Below are positions 24,601 through 31,019 of a stretch of 64,000 nucleotides of DNA, one piece after another. Source of the DNA: Symbiodinium microadriaticum. Lineage: Eukaryota; Sar; Dinophyceae; Suessiales; Symbiodiniaceae. The position numbers were made by a program, and so were the translations under genes. The notes under the pieces were generated by a model. The model was not told where the DNA came from, did not search any database, and saw only the letters and a list, made by a program, of their open reading frames with translations. Position 1 is the stretch's first letter, and each line of letters starts with the position of its first letter. The stretch lies in NCBI GenBank assembly GCA_001939145.1, contig LSRX01000331.1:183603-247602 (forward strand). The letters are read 5' to 3'.

Positions 24601-27253
24601 ACCCTACCCTGCTGTCGGTCGCTGAAGTGCTATAACAACTCAATGTTCGTGATGTGGGCCGGATACGATTCCGGGCCAGTTTGCACGAACCTTCCCTTAA
24701 TGTTAGTCTTAGTAATCTTAGACTCTTAGACCCATAAGAAACACGAGGGCAGTCTCTTTGAAGCGTTTCCACCCTTCGTGCTCGGCCACGGCATTTCAGA
24801 GATGCGGCAAGTTTGTGGTGTAGGGTCTAACGATAAGATGCTCTAAAACCGGGCCAGGAACGATTGCCATGATGACGTACATGCAGATGACGTTTTCCGG
24901 CGTGATTTCGTGGGCACCGGTATCATCATTGGTGCTGTTACAGTGCATCGACATTACCATGAACAGGGTGTTGGTTGGCATCAGCACCGTCATCATATCA
25001 TTGCACAGTCATCATCAGAAGACTAAGAATGATTCTCACCCTTTCGCCCCAAGCTCTACACTTTATGAGGCCCTACACCCTAATCCGCTAAAGAACTAAC
25101 CAAACCTGCGATATGCAAACCCCGAGCCGCAGCTGAAACCGTCAGAGGAATTGCATGGCGGCAGCCCTTGGGGCGCTAGCTGCTATGCCGGTCCTGATGG
25201 GCGCCTCGGTTTGATTTTTAGGTCGGCGCCACTGTATTTACAGCTATGGCTTTTGAGGCTTGGGTTGTAGGTCTCGGGGTTCTGGGGTTCTCTTTCTGTT
25301 TCGGGGTACAAAACGCTTCGCCCCGGTGGCCTACCCTCCCCCCCCCCGGCATTCAGGGGCAGCGGGGGTGGATGTTTTGTTCTTCGCGGTTCCCTTCATG
25401 GGTTTTGGGGTTCCTAAACCGCAAACCCTAAACCGTGACGAGTTGAAAGTGGAAGGCCGGAGGACTCACAAGCATCAATGCCCCTCAAGACCTCATTGGA
25501 GAGCTGTTCGGAATGAGACGGGAGTACGGCGGATTTAGGGTTTGAGTTGCAGAAAGCAGAAGGCTTATAAGCTGGACGAAACATGCCGAAACCCTAAATC
25601 CCAAAGCCCAAATGCACAGTAATAAACCCTAAACCCTAAACCTCAGGAGCCGCGAGCCTTCTGCCATTGAATTGGCGATTGCTCTCGCCTCAGTTTGTCG
25701 ATATGGCGATTTAGGGTGGGGGGTTAGAGGGTTTAGGGTTTACGGGTTTAGGTGCCCTAAACCATACTAAACCCTAAACTCTGAGCTTAAACTTAGGATT
25801 TAGGGTTCGATAGGATTCCCAGACACCCGAGCTTCCTGTAATTGAGGAAGACTCCTCCAGCCGCAAGTATGAAGCCACTAGGTTTAGAGCTTAGGGTTTA
25901 ACTAACTGTATAGTTAGATTAACCAACGCCCAGAATACCACGATACAAAATTGAACCATCCATGAATGCACATTGCACAGCTTGTTATAGCTCATGAAAT
26001 ATTACTGTTCTCCCTAAACCCTGAACCCTAAACCTTAAAGCCCCTAAACCCTAAACCTTAATACCTTAAAAACTCTAAACCCTAAACCTTAAAACCCCTA
26101 AACCCTAAACCCTATTCGGCTCCGGTGATCCAGTCAGCTTCCCCCCACTCAAGTCCACAGGGCCTGGGTCCACAAAGTCCGAGCGTATGTGGGTAGTTCT
26201 CTAAAGTAGGGTCCCTTTGGGGGTCGTTTTTCTAAGGGTGCCGTACTATATTGGGGACCTAAAAAGGGACCCTAATTTAGAGAACCACCCATCTGGGGGC
26301 GTTTTGAGCGCGGCCCTGCTTTTAAGCTGCAGAACCTGCGTCCCGAGTCACTTGCTCCGTCAGGCATAAGGTTATGTTTAGAGTTTGGGGGCTCCATCTT
26401 CAGTCTTCTGTTCAAAACCCTAGCACATTGATACACAAAGCCCTAACACGCCTTGCCCCAATGCCAACTGAGGGCGAAGTTGAGTGTTCATACAGGGGGG
26501 AGCAGTGGCTGCGGGATGACTACTATGTGACACGAACTGGTGGCTCCTCTCTTGTAGAGATGGAGGATGTGAGCGAGGGAGGCAAGGGAATGGGATGATT
26601 GGGCCATTTTCGACTCCATGCACAATCCTCAGCATGGCCGTGGTCACAAGTGCATCCGATTCACGGTAATGACTAATAACTAATGGTGCTCGAAGCTTTA
26701 CAGACTATACATGCGCGTGTACCTCGAGGAGCTTCCTTTGAGCTCATCATCCATGTCCAGGCAGATGAGGTGCAAGAGGGTGGACCGTCTCGTGGTGTTG
26801 GCTCTGGTGCGAGCTCCAGCTGGCAGTGGCCACCTGGGACATTGATAAAGTGGAGACGGTGCAGCTGTTGGAGATAACAGCCCGATGACCAGCCGACCGG
26901 AGGGAACCCTAAGGATGCTGGTGATCCATGTGAGGAGGAGCAGTCTGAAAGAGAGGAATGAAGCAAGAGATGTGGAGGTGTGGAGGGAGGCATTGGAGGT
27001 GGATGAGGTGAGCTTCTATGTCAACTAGCATGGTGTGTAGTGAAGAGGCAGTAAAGAAGTGAGTACAGCACCTAGCGTGCCCCGCGCTTTCGCACTCTTG
27101 TGGTGGGAAAAGTTGTGCCAAAAAAACTCAAAGCCCTAAACCCGAAACTCTAAACATCTCTAAACCCAAAAAGCCCTGAAGCCTGTGCATCTCAAGGCAT
27201 CGAAACAGGGGCAGGTCTTCGCTAGCAAAGTGAAGGCGATGGCCGTGGAGTGA
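6004..27253 (+). CDS. wrbA: Two-domain WrbA-type NAD(P)H:quinone oxidoreductase (spliced, tandem-fused)
   Basis: The exons listed separately join into two consecutive WrbA domains. Enzymes of this family bind FMN and pass two electrons from NAD(P)H to quinones, usually as soluble tetramers. Seen in the exons, in family order: the phosphate loop (YYSMYGH in both domains), V-ETLP, the flavin loop PTRFG, the TGGLW segment, [22 protein letters not shown] and GGSPWGAS. The spliced coding sequence is about 1.2 kb in 21 kb, roughly 6 percent. Exon 16192-16269 joins the C-terminal FAGVVKRSK of domain 1 to the N-terminal KMAIVYYSM of domain 2, so this is one polyprotein and not two genes. The stop is TGA at 27251-27253. 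The start codon lies upstream of 6004 and was not found, so further domains to the left are possible. Tandem domain fusion is common in dinoflagellates. Missing pieces are a first exon, about five codons before 16192, and one exon border near 19270. Confidence 0.85.
6473..6568 (+). CDS. Candidate exon inside the first WrbA intron
   Basis: [20 protein letters not shown] and then CCRLRPWAE up to GAG before GTTTCT. Composition is coding-like, but it lies inside the intron between exons a and b, has no WrbA similarity, and may be a chance frame or a nested relic. Confidence 0.2.
6600..6672. repeat. TATAC pentanucleotide repeat
   Basis: TACTA units with slight variation; a related block lies at 32500-32545. 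Confidence 0.85.
6843..6984. repeat. Duplicated TA/TG microsatellite around an N
   Basis: The block TA-run, GTGTATGTG-run, TTTGTGTGCGTCG occurs twice, joined at an undetermined base (6919). An assembly join is likely. Confidence 0.8.
8018..8055 (+). CDS. wrbA: WrbA domain 1 exon b
   Basis: The reading is [12 protein letters not shown], equivalent to KKEGLEVDLLQ in domain 2 and to the family segment that leads into V-ETLP. The acceptor is GCCGAG followed by GT, with one base carried from exon a. The donor is CCAG before GCACGG, a GC start. The preceding CCCTAAA tract at 7936-7978 lies just upstream of the acceptor. Confidence 0.7.
8523..8546 (+). CDS. wrbA: WrbA domain 1 exon c (24-nt microexon)
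   Basis: Eight codons, VAETLPDE, match the conserved V-ETLPEE segment of the family. They are in phase with MFQ of exon b and ALKAMGAP of exon d. The acceptor is TGCCAG before GTAGCT; the donor is GATGAG before GCCGG. In domain 2 the same residues are continuous with the preceding VDLLQ, so the intron before this exon is private to domain 1. Confidence 0.75.
8950..9182. repeat. TG-rich microsatellite
   Basis: GT with GTTT, GCGT and GTCT interruptions, within the intron between WrbA exons c and d. Confidence 0.9.
9704..9760 (+). CDS. wrbA: WrbA domain 1 exon d (MGAP segment)
   Basis: The reading is [19 protein letters not shown], matching the K-MGAP-K stretch ahead of the flavin loop. The acceptor is GATCAG before GCTCTG; the donor is CCAT before GCAAGC, another GC start. 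An unspliced frame runs on to a stop near 9802, which would break the protein, so the GC donor is preferred. Confidence 0.75.
10484..10578. mobile_element. Family A palindromic element, copy 2
   Basis: Core in the reverse orientation (GTGGTTCATG--TTAGGATC) compared with copy 1. Lies in the intron between WrbA exons d and e. Confidence 0.8.
11013..11074 (+). CDS. wrbA: WrbA domain 1 exon e (flavin loop PTRFG)
   Basis: The reading is [20 protein letters not shown] plus two bases of a Lys codon. PTRFGNM-GQ is a hallmark of WrbA proteins and contacts the FMN ring. The acceptor is GTCTAAG before GAGTAC. The donor must be a GC start (AA before GCTCCTGG) for the frame to continue into [10 protein letters not shown] of the next exon; no GT is available there. 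Confidence 0.85.
11874..11968 (+). CDS. wrbA: WrbA domain 1 exon f (TGGLW, STGT loop)
   Basis: The segments [10 protein letters not shown] and [18 protein letters not shown] match the core of the family. The acceptor is GAACAG before GTCATT. The donor begins GA (GGAG before GACTC), because the next exon supplies GACAAGAG and restores GGQE. The heptamer GGAGGAC occurs at both ends of this intron. Domain 2 has an intron inside this segment, after GLWG. Confidence 0.85.
12419..12523. mobile_element. Family E inverted-repeat element, copy 1
   Basis: Arms TATAGGGGCCTTAATAATTA and TAATTATTAAGGCCCTTA around GGGTTTTGGGGG and CCCCCAAACCC. Confidence 0.75.
12880..12980 (+). CDS. wrbA: WrbA domain 1 exon g (QETT, LVHHG, VPLGY)
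   Basis: The reading [16 protein letters not shown] then [17 protein letters not shown] matches the conserved second half of the family. The acceptor is TGGGAG before GACAAG. The donor is TACTCT before GTGTTG, one of the few GT starts. A palindromic family A element begins 25 bp downstream at 13005. Confidence 0.85.
13005..13099. mobile_element. Family A palindromic element, copy 3
   Basis: Starts 25 bp after WrbA exon g. The arms are mismatched (AGTAGGCTCC against GGAGCCGATG), so it is an older copy. Confidence 0.75.
13579..13647. repeat. CAC triplet repeat
   Basis: CAC/CGC run in the intron before WrbA exon h; open in several frames as poly-Val or poly-Thr. Confidence 0.85.
13815..13916 (+). 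CDS. wrbA: WrbA domain 1 exon h (GGSPWGAS)
   Basis: [20 protein letters not shown] followed by [14 protein letters not shown] matches the family's GGSPYGA--A--DGSR-PS segment. The acceptor is CTGAGAG before GTTGGT. A GC donor at 13917 is inferred. Reading on instead gives a stop near 13981, which would truncate domain 1 before the FAGVVK segment found at 16192. Confidence 0.8.
14046..14830. repeat. 108-bp minisatellite, about seven units
   Basis: Units start CTGGTCG at 14064, 14172, 14280, 14389, 14497 and, after a shortened unit, 14678. Each contains AACGATCCTTGTGAAATCGA and GCGTTTACATGGGGAATGGC. Because 108 is a multiple of three, long minus-strand frames result (14075-14407 and 14508-14969) with a 36-residue repeat. 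Diverged relatives of GCGTTTAC and GATGTG occur at 15340-15590. Confidence 0.85.
15601..15697. mobile_element. Family C inverted-repeat element, copy 2
   Basis: Shares AATTAAGGAATATACTATAC, GGGGCCTTAATATTATGATT and the AAGGGGTTTGGGCTTCTCTG end; the core is inverted compared with copy 1. Confidence 0.7.
16024..16118. mobile_element. Family A palindromic element, copy 4
   Basis: Near-consensus copy about 75 bp upstream of the domain 1 to domain 2 junction exon. Confidence 0.8.
16192..16269 (+). CDS. wrbA: Junction exon: end of domain 1 fused to start of domain 2
   Basis: One frame reads [20 protein letters not shown] and then [15 protein letters not shown] aligns with the C-terminal FASKVKAMA of domain 2, and KMAIVYYSM is the WrbA N-terminus. 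The linker is only about eight residues. The acceptor is CGCCGCAG before GTTTGC. The donor is TCCAT before GCAACT, and the G of the next exon completes Met. A palindromic element (16024-16118) ends about 75 bp upstream. Confidence 0.8.
16805..16834 (+). CDS. wrbA: WrbA domain 2 exon b (30-nt microexon)
   Basis: The reading YGHIKKMAD plus two bases of Thr continues SM from the junction exon into the motif SMYGHI. The acceptor is GCCGAG before GTATGG. The donor AC before GCTTCT is chosen because the next exon starts with G and joins as T-IAEAAKK, matching the family helix. Confidence 0.75.
17590..17623 (+). CDS. wrbA: WrbA domain 2 exon c
   Basis: [11 protein letters not shown] matches the helix ending in G-EV. 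The acceptor is TGCCAAG before GATCGC. The donor GAG before GTCACC is a GT start and leads in phase to VDLLQ. Downstream, a G-rich TTTAGGG tract begins about 30 bp after the exon. Confidence 0.75.
18132..18231. mobile_element. Family F inverted-repeat element, copy 1
   Basis: GGTTGATGAGATAAACCCTG and CAGGGTTGATATCACCAACC are the arms; ATTACCTTAAGGAGCC and a TATGGG centre. Confidence 0.75.
18354..18556. repeat. CCCTAAAGCC-type array
   Basis: C-strand telomere-like units mutated to CCCTAAAGCC and CCTGAAGCC, itself duplicated in larger blocks, upstream of WrbA exon d. Confidence 0.8.
18557..18628. repeat. GTA triplet repeat
   Basis: About 24 units just before WrbA domain 2 exon d. Confidence 0.9.
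18650..18726 (+). CDS. wrbA: WrbA domain 2 exon d
   Basis: [13 protein letters not shown] matches domain 1 residues of exons b and c without the intron that separates them there. The exon may end at a GC donor (18689) or run on as [12 protein letters not shown] to a CAG before GTGGGT donor (18727). The segment equivalent to K-MGAP was not found downstream, so this end is uncertain. A GTA microsatellite ends 23 bp upstream. Confidence 0.65.
19266..19309 (+). CDS. wrbA: WrbA domain 2 exon e (start uncertain)
   Basis: [14 protein letters not shown] resembles the family stretch between MGAP-K and the YDG strand and runs in phase into [10 protein letters not shown]. The donor is AAG before GTGAGT, a fully canonical site; a GA start four bases earlier gives the same protein because GAAG is repeated at both intron ends. 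I see no clear AG acceptor at the upstream edge. Confidence 0.5.
20511..20626. repeat. AT-rich TAA/TAT stretch
   Basis: ATAATAAT and ATTAATATTA runs inside the 2.8-kb WrbA intron. Confidence 0.85.
20711..20877. mobile_element. Family H inverted-repeat element with internal duplication
   Basis: Arms CAACCTTAAGGACGGAATGA and its near complement TCGTTCCGTCCCTAAGG. Inside, a 50-bp unit with GGTTTATAATAAGGTTCATA and CCATATAGGG occurs twice in tandem. Confidence 0.7.
21225..21397. repeat. Three tandem units separated by TTTAGGG tracts
   Basis: Each unit contains TTA--TAGAGGGATCATGGGG and GCTTCGTGAGTAAGGT; TTTAGGG repeats sit between the units. Confidence 0.8.
22011..22154. repeat. 30-bp duplication around an 84-bp CCCTAAA insert
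   Basis: 22011-22040 and 22125-22154 are identical (CCTAGGAAGCTCTTGGATTA and the next ten bases). The copy holds the 3' splice site and first 21 bases of WrbA exon f. The insert 22041-22124 is mostly CCCTAAA. Confidence 0.9.
22134..22233 (+). CDS. wrbA: WrbA domain 2 exon f (PTRFG to TGGLW)
   Basis: [20 protein letters not shown] and [14 protein letters not shown] are continuous here, while domain 1 has an intron between QIK and SFF. The 3' splice site and first 21 bases also occur as an exact upstream copy at 22011-22040. The donor is GA (22234) or GC (22237); the first gives the better alignment, GLWGGKLVGK. Confidence 0.85.
22257..22279. mobile_element. Family A element fragment
   Basis: Only a right end (CTACTTAGGCGCCTATGGGT) remains, just inside the intron after WrbA exon f. 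Confidence 0.55.
22678..22742 (+). CDS. wrbA: WrbA domain 2 exon g (STGT loop)
   Basis: [20 protein letters not shown] then Q matches the family. The acceptor is CGGTAG before GCGGC, preceded by CCCTAAA repeats and a run of C. The donor begins GA (CCAG before GACAGC), needed to join Q to ETTHL. The domain 1 intron in this loop sits 5 nt away in another phase. Confidence 0.85.
23445..23498 (+). CDS. wrbA: WrbA domain 2 exon h (LVHHG)
   Basis: [18 protein letters not shown] matches the family. The acceptor is AAGAG before GAGACC. The donor is TTTTC before GCCTCT; reading through it gives no family match. CCCTAAA repeats precede the exon and TTTAGGG repeats follow it. Confidence 0.85.
24271..24364. 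mobile_element. Family A palindromic element, copy 5
   Basis: Ends 9 bp before WrbA exon i, so it directly precedes the 3' splice site. The right arm ends GGAGCCGATGGGTA. Confidence 0.85.
24374..24415 (+). CDS. wrbA: WrbA domain 2 exon i (VPLGY)
   Basis: [14 protein letters not shown] continues MIF from exon h. The acceptor is CCTGAG before GTGCCT, only 9 bp after the end of a palindromic family A element (24271-24364), so that element forms the region just upstream of the 3' splice site. The donor is GGAT before GCAGCT. Confidence 0.85.
25148..25200 (+). CDS. wrbA: WrbA domain 2 exon j (GGSPWGAS)
   Basis: [18 protein letters not shown] matches the family segment GGSPYGAG-YAG-DGSR. The acceptor is CAGAG before GAATTG. 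The donor is ATGG before GCGCCT; the G of exon k completes the second Gly codon. Confidence 0.85.
25647..25686 (+). CDS. wrbA: WrbA domain 2 exon k
   Basis: [13 protein letters not shown] follows DG to give DGSREPS, the conserved end of the loop, and starts the C-terminal helix. The acceptor is CCTCAG before GAGCC, directly after three CCCTAAA units. The donor is CTC before GCCTCA. Confidence 0.8.
26185..26294. mobile_element. Family D inverted-repeat element, copy 1
   Basis: Arms ATGTGGGTAGTTCTCTAAAG and TTTAGAGAACCACCCAT with the shared core GTGCCGTACTATATTGGG. Confidence 0.7.
26440..27030 (+). pseudogene. Broken coding-like region inside the last WrbA intron
   Basis: Overlapping frames with coding character change phase several times: [20 protein letters not shown] (from about 26507), [20 protein letters not shown] (about 26588-26650), [20 protein letters not shown] (about 26823) and [20 protein letters not shown] (about 26915-26975). 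It lies between exon k and the terminal exon. It looks like a decayed inserted gene or retroelement; no family was recognised. Confidence 0.35.
27197..27253 (+). CDS. wrbA: WrbA domain 2 terminal exon
   Basis: [18 protein letters not shown] and stop TGA. It matches the family C-terminus (QGKYVAEI-KKL) and the domain 1 equivalent FAGVVKRSK. The acceptor is CTCAAG before GCATCG. A sequence that could act as a donor (GTGAGC) overlaps the stop, so splicing on to a third domain cannot be excluded, but I found no further WrbA motif to the right. Confidence 0.8.
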   Translation, partial: ASKQGQVFASKVKAMAVE

Positions 27254-28027
27254 GCTGGGAATCAGCCGTCGCACGATCCACAGCAAGGACCTCGGGTAGC
27301 AAGTTGCCTGGCTTCATGTTATTCTTATAGTTTCATCTTTGCACTCTCTACTGAATACTGCATACTGATAAACCGGTGATATCTGATGATCGACCCCTTG
27401 AGTTCTGTGCATGTTATTGTCAGTGTTGCTGTCACTGCTTCCCTTCTCTGCGCTGCCGCTACTGCTGCTACTGAGACGAGCACCGACCATGACGACGACG
27501 AGTACTGCGAGTACTTACGACTACTCCTCCCGCCAGCCGCCACCACCACCACCATGCCGACGACAGCGACGACGACTACTGCTGCTGCTACCGCTACCGC
27601 TACCGCTATCACTACTACTCAACAACATGGACCGCGACGACGAAGAGGAATATCAGAACTAAACAACAACTGCTTCTAGCGGGTTCTACAACTACATCTG
27701 CGGCTGCTGCCGATGCTGCTACTATTATACCTTCTATTTGGACAGCTGCATCTACTCTGTCAGCCATTGCAATGCTTATTGTGATTGCCCAGGTCAGTCT
27801 TAGTCTTATTACCGGCATCATTGCGATGCACAATGTGGCTCTTCTGCAGCTTGATCGTTTATCGCGATCGAACCAGATCTGACCAAGTTTGTTCTGTCCA
27901 AGATCGTGTCCTTTCATCGTCTAGCCTGAATCCCTAGCTTCAACTATCCATCCAGATCGGTAGCCGCGAGGCCTTAAGAGGTGTGGCAATGATCGAGAAT
28001 TCAAATTTTCTTGATTCTTGAAAACAG

Positions 28028-28097
28028 CGGGGAGCCGCCGAGTTCATACCTCGCAGTTGTCTTGCAACTGACGAGGAGCGCCTGGGACATTTGGAAC
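28028..28097 (+). CDS. Candidate exon, unknown product
   Basis: RGAAEFIPRSCLATDEERLG and HLE, acceptor AAACAG and donor GAAC before GTATGAGT, a canonical site. It lies 0.8 kb after the WrbA stop, so it probably belongs to the next gene. Confidence 0.4.
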
Positions 28098-28104
28098 GTA
28101 TGAG

Positions 28105-28200
28105 TACATACATATATGTATATATATATATATAGGTATGTATCTATAGATAGATAGACAGATAGATAGATAGACAGGTGTGTGTATATATATATATAAC
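28105..28200. repeat. TATA and GATA microsatellite
   Basis: TA run, then ATAGATAGACAG units, then TA run. Confidence 0.85.
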
Positions 28201-28623
28201 TAACATCGAGCAGTGTGCCCTAGGTTATGGCCTTCTAGCTGGTCTCTGGATATGTCGCTCGCTTGTTTTTGTTGGCTGTTCTGGTAGCGCGTTCGGCACC
28301 TCACTTGAGCCCTAGACACATGAAATCCGAAGGTCATCTGAAAGCCCTAGACTAAACGGTCTAGGGCTTAGCCCTAAACCCGAAACCCTAAGCCCGAAGC
28401 TTTTTTTTCAGGTTTACGGACAGTCGGCCTAGGTCCTAGTTCAGGGTTCAGGGCGAGGTTCGGGCTCAAGGTTCAGGTTTTGGTGCTTAGGGGTTAGGGT
28501 TTCGGGGTGAGGGTTTAGGGGTTAGGGGTAAGGGTTAGGGTTTAGGGGTTATAGGGGTTTAGGGTCAGGGTTGAGGGGTTAGGAGGGTTCTAGGGTTAGC
28601 AATTGGTCGGCTTGCCTTGACAG

Positions 28624-28696
28624 TGCCTGCGTCCTTATCCTGCTCCGGGCACGGAGGAACTAGTCAACCTCCCGAACCTCTTGCCAGCACCTGCAG
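28624..28696 (+). CDS. Candidate exon, unknown product
   Basis: After TTGACAG the frame reads CLRPYPAPGTEELVNLPNLL then PAPA. It is proline-rich with coding-like composition. The donor is not clear. Confidence 0.35.
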
Positions 28697-28900
28697 GATT
28701 CCACACCCCAAACCTAAAATCTTTAGGCATGCTAGTGCTTTGGTGAGCATTTGGCGCAACTAGATTTGCAGGAGACCAGAGAAGATGGGGCCTTTGATCC
28801 TAAACATAGTCGGATCGATAGCGATCTCAGCAAACAAAAACCCCAAAGCGCAAAACCTAAAGCTCTTAAGCTCTGAACCTCTGAAACCCTAAGCCTCATT

Positions 28901-29011
28901 ACCCAGAGAGCCCAGTACCCCTCAATTAAGGAATATACCTTATATCATAATATTAAGGCCCCTATAGTTTAAGGCATATTCCTTAATTAAGGGATATTGG
29001 AGTCTTTGGGT
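28901..29011. mobile_element. Family C inverted-repeat element, copy 3
   Basis: Near-complete copy: ACCCAGAGAGCCCAGTACCC to AGTCTTTGGGT, core ATCATAATATTAAGGCCCCT. It ends 17 bp before the candidate exon at 29029. Confidence 0.75.
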
Positions 29012-29028
29012 ACGGGTAAAGTTTACAG

Positions 29029-29120
29029 GCCTTGTTGGCCGGCGATGCCAATGCGGCTCCCCGCAGGCGGTTTAGCTACGCCTTCCTCGCAAGTCCAATC
29101 TGCGTCCAACGCTCTGCGAG
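29029..29120 (+). CDS. Candidate exon with a telomere-repeat 5' splice site
   Basis: ALLAGDANAAPRRRFSYAFL and ASPICVQRSA between TTACAG|G and GCGAG before GTTTAGGG. The intron that follows starts directly with telomere-type repeat, so GTTTAG would be the 5' splice site. The family is not recognised. Confidence 0.45.
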
Positions 29121-29629
29121 GTTTAGGGTTTATAGGGTTAAACCCTAAACCCTAAACGGGTTTCGGGTTTCGGGTTTAGGGTGTAGGGTTTCGGGTTTAG
29201 GGATTTTAGTACCAACTCGCCTTTTGGCTCGCCATCATATTAGACCTCATTCAGTATTCAGTATCCGGGATATGTTGCAGGCTTGTTGTCTTCTTCGAGC
29301 TTGATTCGCAAAAGTGGATCCAACCCCAGTTTTCAAGCCGAAAGGAACACTACCCTAAGCACATAAAAGCAAAAATGCAGAATGGACCTTGCGCCGACTG
29401 TTTCAAGCCTTTGAACTGTGCAGCGTCGGCTGCCTTTGGCAGTCCAATACTGGATTCATCGCGACACCCAGAATAATGGAGCCCGGAGCCTGAGCCAATG
29501 TGGGCGTGCACCGAAGGCCTTACCCCCAGTGCTTGGGGCTTAGTATAGGGCTTAAGTGTAGGGCTCCAGGGTTTGAAAGTTTGAGGGGGCTACCGTTTCG
29601 GATGTAGACCTATAGGGATTTAGGAAGGT

Positions 29630-29983
29630 TTGGGTTTCGAGATCTGTTGCGTCCTACTTTGGGGGATTTGTAGGTGTAACCTAGCTGTACTAGTGGGGCG
29701 GGCCCGATGCGAACAACTGCTACATGAGTTGTGCACAGAGGCATGGCTCAACACGTTACGGCAGGCCCTGCTGAGTGTTATTTATTTACGCTCAGATGAC
29801 ATTCCTAGTCTACTGCACTGTTTGGCCTTGCGTCCTTGTAAGACTTCCCCCTCTCCCAGAAACATGATCCTCGTGTCTGGTCAGAGCTACACCCATGAGT
29901 TAGCCCAGATTGGAGTGGGACTCTTGCCAGAAAGCAGTTACGCAGCAACCGTCATTCAAGGAGTCATGGTTGCACGGACATGA
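29630..29983 (+). CDS. Open reading frame of 117 codons, unknown
   Basis: One of the longest non-repetitive frames in the window, with stretches such as CEQLLHELCTEAWLNTLRQA. It starts inside TTTAGG-rich sequence, so the first residues are unlikely to be real. No family recognised and no clear splice borders. Confidence 0.2.
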   Translation: MGFEICCVLLWGICRCNLAVLVGRARCEQLLHELCTEAWLNTLRQALLSVIYLRSDDIPSLLHCLALRPCKTSPSPRNMILVSGQSYTHELAQIGVGLLPESSYAATVIQGVMVART

Positions 29984-30618
29984 ACCTCACGCCTGACACG
30001 CCCTAAACCCTAAACCCTAAACTTCGGCTCTAAACCCTAAACCCCACATTAAACCCTAAACCTTAAACCCCCTAAACCCAGGCATCGTACCAAGGCCCGA
30101 AGCCTCCAGCTCGTGGTAAGTCCTTTGGTGGCATGGCTGGGTGCTTTAACCCGCGCCTGCGGCGCCTGCAGGTGACCTCCAGGTTCCGGGCTGCACACTG
30201 CGCCACCTCACAGCTTCGGAGTAGAGAGCTCCTGGCTTTAAGAGGCCAGGGCTTGAGAGCTTATATACCTTATAGGGATTTAGAGTTTATACTTGTAGGG
30301 ATTTAAAGTTTATGGTTCAGAGTTTTAGTACGGCTTTTCCAGTTTAGTGCGTGCTGGGGTTTCGAAGTTTGGAGTTTAGGCTTGCAGTTGTTTTTTGTGT
30401 TGGAGAGTGTAGAGCTTTCGAGTCTAGGGGAGCGGGACCTGTGGTCTATGTTCACGGTGCAAGCCTTTAGGGTTTATAGGGTTCAGGGGTTTATAGGGTT
30501 TAGGGGTTTAGGGTTTAGGGGTTTAGGAGTTTAGGGTTTAGGGGTTTAGGCTTAGGGGTTTAGGGTTTAGGGTTTAGGGGTTTAGGGTTGAGGGTTTATA
30601 GGGGCTTAGAGCTAAAAG

Positions 30619-30730
30619 TGCTCTGAAGCACAAGGTGGTGCAGCTGAGCCTAGAGAGGTGCTCGATGTTCAGACCGGAGATCAGCGCGAGAAACTTCCGC
30701 GTGACGAAAAATGCTGGGCCTCCGGGTGCG
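30619..30730 (+). CDS. Candidate exon, unknown product
   Basis: ALKHKVVQLSLERCSMFRPE and ISARNFRVTKNAGPPGA up to GCG before GTGCTC. It is GC-rich and flanked by a TTTAGGG tract upstream and CCCTAAA downstream. Confidence 0.4.
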
Positions 30731-31019
30731 GTGCTCTACCGAAAAACCCCCCAACCCTAAACCGCAAACCCTGAAGGCCCTAAACCGTAGATACCTAAAC
30801 CGCAAACCCTGAAGGCCCTAAACCCGAAACCATAAACCCTGAAGGCCCTAAACCCCTAAACCGTAGATTCCTAAACAGTCAAATCCCAAATTAGGCACCT
30901 TTTGGATCTGGGGCTAAGGCTCGGGAGTTTTCGTGTTCGGGCTGACATGGTGGGCATCGACCCTGGTTCAGGGTTTAGGGGTTTAGGGTTTAGGGTTCCT
31001 GGCTGTCGGAACAAACGGA

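Noticed and set aside
29212..29236. Second DinoSL relic (CCTTTTGGCTCGCC)
   Set aside because: Only about nine consecutive bases match, which is expected by chance.
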